From CAZCJA01 sp964499015 (GTDB lineage: Bacteria > Elusimicrobiota > Elusimicrobia > F11), in contig CAZCJA010000031.1 of assembly GCA_964499015.1 (NCBI GenBank), forward strand, positions 1 through 25,442: a stretch of DNA of 25,442 nt, given 5' to 3'. The notes under the pieces are model-generated. The model saw only the letters and a list, made by a program, of their open reading frames with translations, made no database searches and had not been told where the DNA came from. Made by a program: the position numbers and the translations under genes. This document shows, in pieces, positions 16,380 to 23,093 of this stretch; position 1 is the first letter of the stretch; every line of letters starts with the position of its first letter.

Positions 16380-17555
16380 ATGGATGCCAGTAACGCTGAA
16401 AAGAAAATTGAACCCGCAACCGTGCCCGCCGCAACTCCGGCCGCAGCCTCCGCGCATCATGAAAAAGCCGAAGCGCTCGTAACACGGCTGCTTATAAGCA
16501 TGGTGGAACGCCGCGCGTCCGATTTGCATATCCGCACCGGAACCCCGCCGATTTATCGCGTCGATGGGAATTTGGTCAGCGCAACAGAAGACCGCTTTAC
16601 TCCCGAGCAGGCCCGTGAATTTCTTTATCACATGCTCTCGCCGCGCCAGCAAAAAGTTTTTGAAGCCCGCAACGAAGTTGATTTTTCCTATGCCGTGGCC
16701 AATGCCGGACGTTTCCGCGGCAACGCCTTTCGCCAACGCGGTTCGGTGGGTATCGTGCTCCGCCAGATCCCGACCGGTATCCCGACGTTTTCGGACCTTA
16801 ATCTTCCGCCTGTGTTTAAAAAATTCGCCCAACTTTCGCGCGGCCTGATTTTGGTGTGCGGTCCGACCGGAAGCGGCAAGTCCACATCTCTGGCGTCGCT
16901 GGTTGATTTCGTCAACAACGATCGCGCCGAGCATATCGTCACCATCGAAGATCCGATCGAATTTTTATACCGCGATAAAAAATCCATCATCAGCCAGCGC
17001 GAACTCGGCGTGGACACCATCAGTTTCTCGGAAGCGCTCAAGCACGTTTTGCGGCAAGATCCGGACGTTATTCTCCTCGGTGAAATGCGCGATTTGGAAA
17101 CGACGTCCACCGCGATCACAGCCGCCCAAACGGGCCATCTCGTTTTTTCCACATTGCACACCACCGACGCGGTTCAGACCATCAACCGCATCATCGACAT
17201 GTTCCCGCCGCACCAGCAGCAGCAGGTACGCTTCCAGATTGCCGATGTGTTGAAAGGCGTTGTTTGCCAACGCTTGATTCCGCACGCCAAAGGGAAAGGC
17301 CGCATGCCGGCCTCCGAAGTTTTGGTCGTCACGGCGCTCGTTAAAAAAGCGATCGCCGACAATCAGATGCAGGAAGTTCAAGACGCCATCCGCCAAGGAC
17401 AGTATTACGGCATGCAGACGTTTCATCAGGCGCTGCTTAAGCTCTATCAGGACGGCCACATCAAGCTTGAGGACGCGCTCGACGCCGCCAGCAACCCCGA
17501 AGAATTGCTGATGGCCGTTCGCGGCATCACCACCGGCACCGAAGGCGCCGCCTAG
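16380..17555 (+). CDS. pilT: PilT-type twitching motility (pilus retraction) ATPase
   Basis: Hexameric cytoplasmic ATPase that retracts type IV pili. The 391 residues have an Ala/Pro-rich N-terminal extension of about 30 residues not usual for PilT, then the PAS-like N2 domain (RASDLHIRTGTPPIYRVDG, 45-63). Motor motifs follow: Walker A GPTGSGKST (161-169), Asp box TIEDPIEF (188-195), Walker B DPDVILLGEMRD (227-238) and His box TGHLVFSTLHTTDA (251-264). The C-terminal DAIRQGQYYGMQTF (335-348) matches the AIREG motif needed for retraction in PilT. No other pilus gene is in the window. PilU is an alternative paralogue. It ends with TAG inside an inverted repeat (17555-17564). Confidence 0.93.
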   Translation: MDASNAEKKIEPATVPAATPAAASAHHEKAEALVTRLLISMVERRASDLHIRTGTPPIYRVDGNLVSATEDRFTPEQAREFLYHMLSPRQQKVFEARNEVDFSYAVANAGRFRGNAFRQRGSVGIVLRQIPTGIPTFSDLNLPPVFKKFAQLSRGLILVCGPTGSGKSTSLASLVDFVNNDRAEHIVTIEDPIEFLYRDKKSIISQRELGVDTISFSEALKHVLRQDPDVILLGEMRDLETTSTAITAAQTGHLVFSTLHTTDAVQTINRIIDMFPPHQQQQVRFQIADVLKGVVCQRLIPHAKGKGRMPASEVLVVTALVKKAIADNQMQEVQDAIRQGQYYGMQTFHQALLKLYQDGHIKLEDALDAASNPEELLMAVRGITTGTEGAA

Positions 17556-17661
17556 TCAGGCGTTGCCCAACCAGTTGCTATTCCTCTAACGCACTCCCCA
17601 GAAAAAACTCTTAAATTCATTTTTCCGCCGATTATTTACTTTTTATTTACAAACGCCTGAC
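17555..17661. repeat. 10-base perfect inverted repeat flanking an A+T-rich segment
   Basis: GTCAGGCGTT at 17555-17564 is the exact inverse of AACGCCTGAC at 17652-17661. The 87 bases between them are markedly A+T-rich, unlike the surroundings. The left arm overlaps the last base of the pilT stop codon. It could be a long-loop transcript-end structure or the ends of a small element; no transposase or target duplication is seen. Confidence 0.5.
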
Positions 17662-17832
17662 GTATTCTCCGACGGAGAACTTCTTTAATATGCGGGTCGT
17701 AAACGCGAACTCGGTGGAGGGGCCGAGTATCGTGTTTGTGTCTCCCTGGCCCAGAAAGCGTTTGTGCGTGATCCCTAACCGGGAATCCCGCCGCGCTTGC
17801 GGGCCGGGGGTTACACAAGCTAGGATTTCTCC
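17662..17832. other. Structured G+C-rich intergenic stretch upstream of the glycan operon
   Basis: No gene is assigned between 17556 and 17832 (277 bases). This half holds two hairpins: ACTCGG/CCGAGT (17709-17714 with 17723-17728, 8-base loop) and a longer imperfect one with TAACC/GGTTA outside (17776-17780, 17809-17813) and CCCGC/GCGGG inside (17787-17791, 17799-17803). TTGTG near 17760 can also pair with CACAA near 17815. Both strands can be read as short open frames; the minus one (17838-17647, 63 codons) ends in a protein-like stretch RILKKFSVGEYVRRL, but I do not recognise it and the frame has no ribosome site. It may be a structured leader, a small RNA or a gene remnant. Confidence 0.35.
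17797..17826 (+). promoter_or_regulatory. Possible promoter of the glycan operon
   Basis: TTGCGG (17797-17802), an 18-base spacer and TAGGAT (17821-17826) precede the GTG at 17833 by only 6 bases, so a transcript from here would lack a leader. The -35 overlaps the right side of the imperfect hairpin described for 17776-17813. Box matches are modest. Confidence 0.3.
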
Positions 17833-19473
17833 GTGCAACAGCCACCCAAACCCCTTCCATTATGGCCGCACATCGTGCTGGCCTTTTTTGTTTTCCTGTC
17901 CACATCCGCTGGCTTGGGTTATCGCCATCTTTGGGTGGACGAGCTTGAGACCGCCGAACGCGCCCGCACCATTGTGACCTCGGGCCTGCCGCGTACGTTT
18001 GATAAGGCCGGCAACCCCTCCGTGGCCACCGGTGGCGGGGAGATTGAAGAAGGGACGCTCCATCGATACACACCTTGGGCTCAATATTATGCGGCGGCCG
18101 CGGGATTGGCGATTGGGCATGCGGTTCACGCCAGCGAAGACAAAGCGGTACGCATGCCGTTTCTTGCGGCACATGCGTTGACCGGCGGTGCAATCTCTTA
18201 TGGTTTGGCGGCGTTGACGCCGGCGTCCCTGCCTGTCGCTGTTCTTACGGGGCTGGCTTTCTCCTGGCAAACAGAACGGATTGTGCACAATCGCACCGCT
18301 CGTTATCACGCGTTGATCGACTTGTTTTTGGTGCTGGGCCTTCTTGGGATCGGCGCGATGAGAGAGAAAAAGAAATGGGGCCCGGCATTGGCTGCCGCGG
18401 CCATTTTTATTCTACCGCAAGTTCAAACCGTCGCAGGCTCCTTGTTCAGCCTCTTGCTGGGCTTGATCTTTCTTTACACGGAATGGAACACCTCCGGTTT
18501 TAACCGAAAAACCATTCAGCATGTATTTCTGTGGGCGGTTTTACCCGGCGTGTTATCGCTGCTGGTCATTTTCTTCTTATGCCGGCCGGGAGAGCAGGTG
18601 GTGTGGGGGGTGATGCGGGAATTGAGCCTCGGCTTTACGCTGAAGATGCGCAAGCGTCTGTTTTATGCGTTCTATTTTATTCTGCTTTCAGCGGCGTTGT
18701 TGGCTGTTTTGCGTCACTTCCGTCGCGCCTGGCAGTTGGCCAGTGTTTTTGCGCTAGTGTTGATCGTCTGTATGGCGTTGGACCGGCATCCGTATTCGCA
18801 ATACCGCTATTACATCGCGACACCGCTTCTTTTTTTATTGTGGCCAATGGCTTTGGGCTTGGCCGATCTGCCGAAATGGGCGCGTCGCGCAATCCCGATC
18901 GCGATCCTTGTTTTTACGCTGATTCCTGAATTAACAACGCGGCGCTTTACCCCATTTCAGGGGTTGCGGCTGGTTTATCACGATTGGAAAGACGAACGCG
19001 CCGGAGTAAAGCAACCCATCCATGAAGTGGTGGCGTATTTGACCGAGCAGGCCAAGCCCGGCGATCCAACGCTTTTCGATTACACGCCGCAATTCGCTAA
19101 TTGGTATCTGCCGGGTTTGCCAATTCCGTTGATGCCGGACGCGCTTTACAAAACAGCGTTGAACAAAGACAATCCGGTGTGGGAGCGGCCTGTGCAGCTG
19201 CCCAAGTGGCACATCTGGTATCCGGAGCGAAAAACAGAGTCCCCACAGGACAAAATCAGAAGTTATAATTCACAAATTGTTGCTGAGGCAGATGGCGTAT
19301 ACCTTTTTACGTCCGAAACTCATGGGCAAACGCAACGGATGTGCGTGGTAAGAACGTGGGAGACCAACCGCTTTAACAACGCGCCCTTCGAGTTGTACAA
19401 AGACGCCAGTTTCACGCCGGCGGGTGACCCGCAGGACACGCTGATTCTGGCCAAACGATGCGAGGCCGATTAA
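17833..19473 (+). CDS. GT-C-type membrane glycosyltransferase (PMT/ArnT-like)
   Basis: A 546-residue multi-pass membrane protein starting at GTG 17833. The first membrane helix (about residues 10-28) is followed by YRHLWVDELETAERAR with D36-E37, the position of the catalytic acidic pair in the first outer loop of PMT/ArnT GT-C enzymes. About ten more hydrophobic segments follow up to about residue 360 (for example LFLVLGLLGIGAM and YIATPLLFLLWPMAL), and the last 180 residues are a soluble, probably extracytoplasmic domain. Such enzymes use polyprenyl-phosphate sugars as donors. It is joined to the DegT-type gene by stop and start side by side (TAA then ATG), so it belongs to that operon. Acceptor and sugar are unknown. 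Confidence 0.78.
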   Translation: MQQPPKPLPLWPHIVLAFFVFLSTSAGLGYRHLWVDELETAERARTIVTSGLPRTFDKAGNPSVATGGGEIEEGTLHRYTPWAQYYAAAAGLAIGHAVHASEDKAVRMPFLAAHALTGGAISYGLAALTPASLPVAVLTGLAFSWQTERIVHNRTARYHALIDLFLVLGLLGIGAMREKKKWGPALAAAAIFILPQVQTVAGSLFSLLLGLIFLYTEWNTSGFNRKTIQHVFLWAVLPGVLSLLVIFFLCRPGEQVVWGVMRELSLGFTLKMRKRLFYAFYFILLSAALLAVLRHFRRAWQLASVFALVLIVCMALDRHPYSQYRYYIATPLLFLLWPMALGLADLPKWARRAIPIAILVFTLIPELTTRRFTPFQGLRLVYHDWKDERAGVKQPIHEVVAYLTEQAKPGDPTLFDYTPQFANWYLPGLPIPLMPDALYKTALNKDNPVWERPVQLPKWHIWYPERKTESPQDKIRSYNSQIVAEADGVYLFTSETHGQTQRMCVVRTWETNRFNNAPFELYKDASFTPAGDPQDTLILAKRCEAD

Positions 19474-20730
19474 ATGTTGAATAAAAAATTCGCCACATCT
19501 TATCCGCTGGCGAAAAACACCTTTTCCGAGGAAGAAATCAACGCCGCCAAAGAGGTCTTGGATTCATCCAGCCTCACGATGGGCGATCGCGTTCGCGAGT
19601 TCGAGAAGCAGTTCAGCGAATGGACCGGCGCCAAACACGCATTGATGGTTAATTCCGGTTCTTCCGCAAACCTCATCGCGATCGAAGCCCTTATTCGCCC
19701 GACCAAAGGCGAGCCTCTCTTGAATCCCGGCGATGAAGTGATCGTTCCCGCCTTGTCCTGGCCCACGACGGTTTGGCCGCTCGTTCAGATGGGTTTGATT
19801 CCCGTTTTCGTCGATATTGATCCCATTACGCTGGCCGTCGATTTAAAAAGCGTCGAAAAAAGCCTGACGCCCAAAACAAAAGGCATCTTTTTAATCCACG
19901 TGCTCGGTCGGATTGCCGCGATGAAGCCGCTCATGCAGTTCTGCAAAAGCAAGAAGCTGGTTTTGATTGAGGACGTTTGCGAGAGCCTTGGCGCGCACGA
20001 GAACAGCGTTCACGCGGGCAATTTCGGCGTCATGGGTACGTTCAGCTGTTATTTTTCGCATCATATTTCCACGATCGAAGGCGGAGTCGTGGTGACCAAC
20101 GATGCGGCGGTTTTTGACGACTTGGTCAGCAAGCGTTCCCACGGCTGGAGCCGCGGCCGCACTGACCAGGCCAAATGGCAGAAAGAAAGCGCCGATATCG
20201 ATTCGCGCTTTTTGTTTATCACCAGCGGCTTTAATCTGCGTCCGACGGAAATCAACGCGGCCATCGGCCTGGTCCAATTGAAAAAGCTCGACGGCATGCT
20301 CGAATCGAGGGAAAATTTAGCGGCCTCGATCCATAATCTCGTGCAGAAGCACACGCCGTGGATGACGCTGGTTGGGTCCGACACGCTCGGCAGTAAAGCG
20401 GCATCCAAGCGCCGTGCCCGCGCCCATTCGTGGATGACCTTGCCATTTTCGGTCGCGGAAAAGTCACCGCTCGACGTCACGAAGATTAAAAATATTTTGG
20501 AAGAACATGGCATTGAAACACGCCCGATCATCGCCGGCAATCTGGCGCGCCACCCGGCGATGAAAAAGATCGCTCACCGCAACGCGGCTTCGCTTGCCGT
20601 TTCCGACCGTCTTCTGGAAAACGGTTTTATGATCGGCTGCCATCCGGTCGGTTGGAAAGATCAGTTGGACCGGTTCGAGGAGGCGTTCAAAGCCATCGAG
20701 AGTTCCCTGCCGTCCGCTAAAACCCGCTGA
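19474..20730 (+). CDS. DegT-fold sugar enzyme with His in place of PLP lysine (ColD/E1-like 3-dehydratase)
   Basis: A 418-residue DegT/DnrJ/EryC1/StrS-family protein with HALMVNSGSSANLIAIEAL (55-73), PALSWPTTVWPLVQ (92-105), IEDVCESLGA (165-174, the PLP-holding Asp D167) and SCYFSHHISTIEGG (191-204). In aminotransferases of this family the sixth residue of that last block is the lysine that binds PLP; here it is H196. The same Lys-to-His change defines ColD (GDP-4-keto-6-deoxymannose 3-dehydratase) and the E1/RfbH dehydratases, which remove the C3 hydroxyl of NDP-4-keto sugars. The cysteine cluster that binds [2Fe-2S] in E1/RfbH is absent, which favours a ColD-like type. So the product is probably a 3-deoxy-sugar nucleotide, not an amino sugar; the exact substrate is not known. 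GAGG lies 8 bases before the ATG. Confidence 0.85.
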   Translation: MLNKKFATSYPLAKNTFSEEEINAAKEVLDSSSLTMGDRVREFEKQFSEWTGAKHALMVNSGSSANLIAIEALIRPTKGEPLLNPGDEVIVPALSWPTTVWPLVQMGLIPVFVDIDPITLAVDLKSVEKSLTPKTKGIFLIHVLGRIAAMKPLMQFCKSKKLVLIEDVCESLGAHENSVHAGNFGVMGTFSCYFSHHISTIEGGVVVTNDAAVFDDLVSKRSHGWSRGRTDQAKWQKESADIDSRFLFITSGFNLRPTEINAAIGLVQLKKLDGMLESRENLAASIHNLVQKHTPWMTLVGSDTLGSKAASKRRARAHSWMTLPFSVAEKSPLDVTKIKNILEEHGIETRPIIAGNLARHPAMKKIAHRNAASLAVSDRLLENGFMIGCHPVGWKDQLDRFEEAFKAIESSLPSAKTR

Positions 20731-20731
20731 A

Positions 20732-21457
20732 ATGAAAACGCTCGTCGTCCTGCCGAGCTACAACGAGTCCGATAATATCGTTCTTTTGATTAATGCCATT
20801 CTGGCGCTCGGCGCGGATTATTCCGTTTGTGTGGTTGACGATTCCAGCCCCGATGGAACGTCTCAGAAGATTTCGGCTGAAGTGCAGTCCAATTCGGCGT
20901 GGAAAAGCCGCGTTCAATTGATCGTTCGCTCAAAAAAAGACGGCCGCGGCGGCGCGGTGCGCGACGGGTTCGCCTGGGGATACAAGAGCGACAACGGGTT
21001 TGGCGCGTTTGTGGAAATGGACTGCGATTTTTCGCACGAACCGACGGCCATTCCCAGAGGCATTGCGCTATTAAACGAGGCCGACGTGGTTTTGGGCAGC
21101 CGTTATCCCGACGGGACAATTATTGGCTGGCCAATCCAGCGCCGCGTCTTTAGTTTCTTTGCTAACTGTTTGGCGCGCCTGTTAATCGACAGCAAAATCC
21201 ACGATTACACAAATGGTTTCCGTTTTTATAAGCCCTCGGCCGTAAATCTGCTCCTCACCGTCCCGCAGGAACACAAGGGATATATATATCTAAGCGAATC
21301 GCTGTCGCATCTCTTGCATGCGGGATTTCGTGTGATGAGTTTCCCGATCAAATTCGTCAACCGCAAACGCGGTGTCAGCAACACCACGTTCGCGGAAATT
21401 AAAAACGCGCTTGTGGGGATTGTTTCAATATCGCTTCGTCATCGCCTGCGCAAATGA
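20732..21457 (+). CDS. GT2 glycosyltransferase, Dpm1-like polyprenyl-phosphate sugar synthase
   Basis: A 241-residue GT-A fold transferase that likely moves a sugar from a nucleotide donor to polyprenyl phosphate on the cytoplasmic face of the membrane. Motifs: LPSYNESDNI (7-16), VVDDSSPDGT (34-43, nucleotide-binding D36/D37), EMDCDFSHEP (95-104, metal-binding D97/D99), GSRYPDG followed by WPIQRRVFSFFAN, and DYTNGFRFY, all typical of dolichol-phosphate mannose synthase relatives. No C-terminal membrane domain is present, as in the soluble Dpm1 class. One base separates it from the preceding stop and it overlaps the next gene as ATGA. The sugar could be mannose or the 3-deoxy sugar made by its neighbours. 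Confidence 0.88.
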   Translation: MKTLVVLPSYNESDNIVLLINAILALGADYSVCVVDDSSPDGTSQKISAEVQSNSAWKSRVQLIVRSKKDGRGGAVRDGFAWGYKSDNGFGAFVEMDCDFSHEPTAIPRGIALLNEADVVLGSRYPDGTIIGWPIQRRVFSFFANCLARLLIDSKIHDYTNGFRFYKPSAVNLLLTVPQEHKGYIYLSESLSHLLHAGFRVMSFPIKFVNRKRGVSNTTFAEIKNALVGIVSISLRHRLRK

Positions 21458-22356
21458 TCGTCTATAACGGGCAGAAGGGCGGGCTCGGCCGCCATTTTGA
21501 AAAAGTATTGCGCGAGGCACGCCTACCGTTTATGCAGCAAGTGTCGCGCCTGGAAGATCAGAACGGGTTCCGCGACGAATTAAGCCAATTGGTGGTGCGC
21601 GAAAACGAGGTGACCTTGGTGCAGATGGCCGCGCTTGTTTCTGTTCCCGACTGCGAGAAAGACCCTGAGCGCGCCGCCAAAATAAACGTGACGGACACGT
21701 TTGAGAACGTGGCGACGTTCTGCGCATGGGCCGCCCAGCATAAGCTCGCACCGCGCGTTTTTTACATCAGCACGGGGCACGTTTACGGCGACAGCGGCGA
21801 CAACAAGCCTATTTCCGAAGTGACGCTACCGGTTCCTCGCTCCGTTTACGCCAAAACGAAGCGTGAGGCCGAAGAAAAGTTGCTGGCTTTCCAGAAGGAA
21901 AATCCCAAGGTCCAACTGTTAATCGGCCGCGTTTTCGGTTTGATCGGCCCCGAGCAACCGGAACATTATATTTTGCCGTCATTGATCCGCCGCGCGCGCC
22001 AAAATGATTTGTCGCCGCTGCCCGGTTTTTCTCTTGTGCGCGATTATTTGGACGCTCGAGATGTTTGCCGCATCATTGCTGATTTGAGCCGCCTCGATTG
22101 GAAGGATGCGTCGTTCCCAAAGAATCATATTGTCAATATTTGTTCCGGCAAGCCGGTGTCGGTGGGAGAGATGTTCGTAATGGTGCTAAAAGCGTTTGGA
22201 CATCCGGCGAGCATCGAAAAGAAATTGATTGCCGCACCCGGCCGCGCCAACGACGCACGGTTTATGGTCGGCGATCCGAAGCGATTGGTGGGATTGTTAA
22301 AGCGCGAGCCGCAAACAATATCGCTGATGCAGACGATCGCCCACGCGTCGGCTTAA
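21454..22356 (+). CDS. NAD(P)-dependent sugar epimerase/reductase (extended SDR)
   Basis: A 300-residue short-chain dehydrogenase of the nucleotide-sugar type. The dinucleotide-binding GxxGxxG motif is at G6-G9-G12, near the very start, preceded by only one short strand. The catalytic set is T107 in YISTGHVYGD with Y132 and K136 in YAKTK. The C-terminal half has LVRDYLDARDVCRII and NICSGKPVSVGEM, typical of sugar-binding regions in this family. Beside a ColD-like dehydratase, a ColC-like role (reduction, with or without C5 epimerisation, of a 3-deoxy-4-keto sugar nucleotide) is a reasonable inference, but sequence alone does not decide it. The start overlaps the GT2 stop (ATGA), and its stop overlaps that of the convergent gene. 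Confidence 0.85.
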   Translation: MIVYNGQKGGLGRHFEKVLREARLPFMQQVSRLEDQNGFRDELSQLVVRENEVTLVQMAALVSVPDCEKDPERAAKINVTDTFENVATFCAWAAQHKLAPRVFYISTGHVYGDSGDNKPISEVTLPVPRSVYAKTKREAEEKLLAFQKENPKVQLLIGRVFGLIGPEQPEHYILPSLIRRARQNDLSPLPGFSLVRDYLDARDVCRIIADLSRLDWKDASFPKNHIVNICSGKPVSVGEMFVMVLKAFGHPASIEKKLIAAPGRANDARFMVGDPKRLVGLLKREPQTISLMQTIAHASA

Positions 22357-23093
22357 TATTTCCCGAGCTTATCGTTAAGGCGGATCCGCAGTAAATCTGT
22401 GAACATCTTTGCCGCGTCACGCACCAAGTGCACATGCGTATACGGCGAATCAATCCATCTCACCGGCGCTTCCTTTACCCTAAGTCCCCGTTTTACCGCA
22501 ATGTAGAGCACTTCCACATCAAAACCAAAGCCGTCGATGGTTAATCTGGGAAAAATCAGTTCCGCAGCCGCGCCCGAGAACAACTTGAATCCGCACTGCG
22601 TGTCGATAAAACCGCGCAAGAGAAGCAGGCGCACCAACACGCTGAAAATATTTCCAGACCCCTGACGGTAAAAAGGCTGTCGTTTGGCGACGTCCGCGCC
22701 GCGCACGCGGCGTGACCCGATGACCACGTCGTAGCCGCTGTCGGCGAGGGGGAAAAAAGTGTTGACGAATTCGATGGGCGTCGATGAGTCCGCGTCCGTA
22801 AAAAGCCGCCATTTGCCGCGCGCAAGCAGCATGCCGCGCTTTACGGCGGCGCCTTTGCCTTGATTGCCAGGATTTGCGGCGACCACGGTATTCTTGTTTT
22901 TTGCGGCAAAGGCTTCGGCGAGAGCCCGTGTGCCGTCGGTCGAGCCATCATCGACAACGATGATTTCAGAGGAGAACGATTGACGCGATGTGAATGCCGC
23001 GATTTTCTCAAGAGTGGGGCCCAGCCGCGCTCCTTCGTTGTACGCGGGGACGATAATCGATAGAAACGGGATGTTATTCAAAGCGGAGGTCAT
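22353..23093 (-). CDS. GT2 glycosyltransferase, ALG5-like polyprenyl-phosphate glucose synthase type
   Basis: A 246-residue GT2 protein: LSIIVPAYNEGARL (11-24), IIVVDDGSTDGT (44-55), NQGKGAAVKRGMLLARGKW (77-95), the metal site FTDADSSTP (98-106), then DTQCGFKLF and IDGFGFDVEVLYIA. This string of motifs, especially the GKG and DADSSTP blocks, is that of ALG5-type dolichyl-phosphate beta-glucosyltransferases, so it probably charges a polyprenyl phosphate with a hexose on the inner membrane face. No membrane helix is obvious. It overlaps the upstream Agl23-like gene by 20 bases, so the two form a unit. Its stop codon shares TTAA with the stop of the convergent SDR gene. The sugar is uncertain. 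Confidence 0.87.
   Translation of the reverse strand: MTSALNNIPFLSIIVPAYNEGARLGPTLEKIAAFTSRQSFSSEIIVVDDGSTDGTRALAEAFAAKNKNTVVAANPGNQGKGAAVKRGMLLARGKWRLFTDADSSTPIEFVNTFFPLADSGYDVVIGSRRVRGADVAKRQPFYRQGSGNIFSVLVRLLLLRGFIDTQCGFKLFSGAAAELIFPRLTIDGFGFDVEVLYIAVKRGLRVKEAPVRWIDSPYTHVHLVRDAAKMFTDLLRIRLNDKLGKY

Noticed and set aside
17555..17661. Inverted repeat as ends of an insertion sequence or MITE
   Set aside because: Arms are only 10 bases, there is no target-site duplication visible and no second copy in the window.
17647..17838. Minus-strand open frame of 63 codons in the intergenic stretch, considered as a real small gene
   Set aside because: The C-terminal part looks protein-like, but the N-terminal part does not, there is no ribosome site, and the region has hairpins that explain part of the sequence; kept as a finding only.
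17690..17977. Plus-strand open frame of 95 codons upstream of and overlapping the GT-C gene
   Set aside because: It runs out of frame into a conserved-looking membrane protein start, has no ribosome site, and its Arg/Pro-rich product has no recognisable features.
19474..20730. Annotation as sugar aminotransferase
   Set aside because: The PLP-binding lysine is missing (His in the SHHIS motif), so a dehydratase role is more likely.
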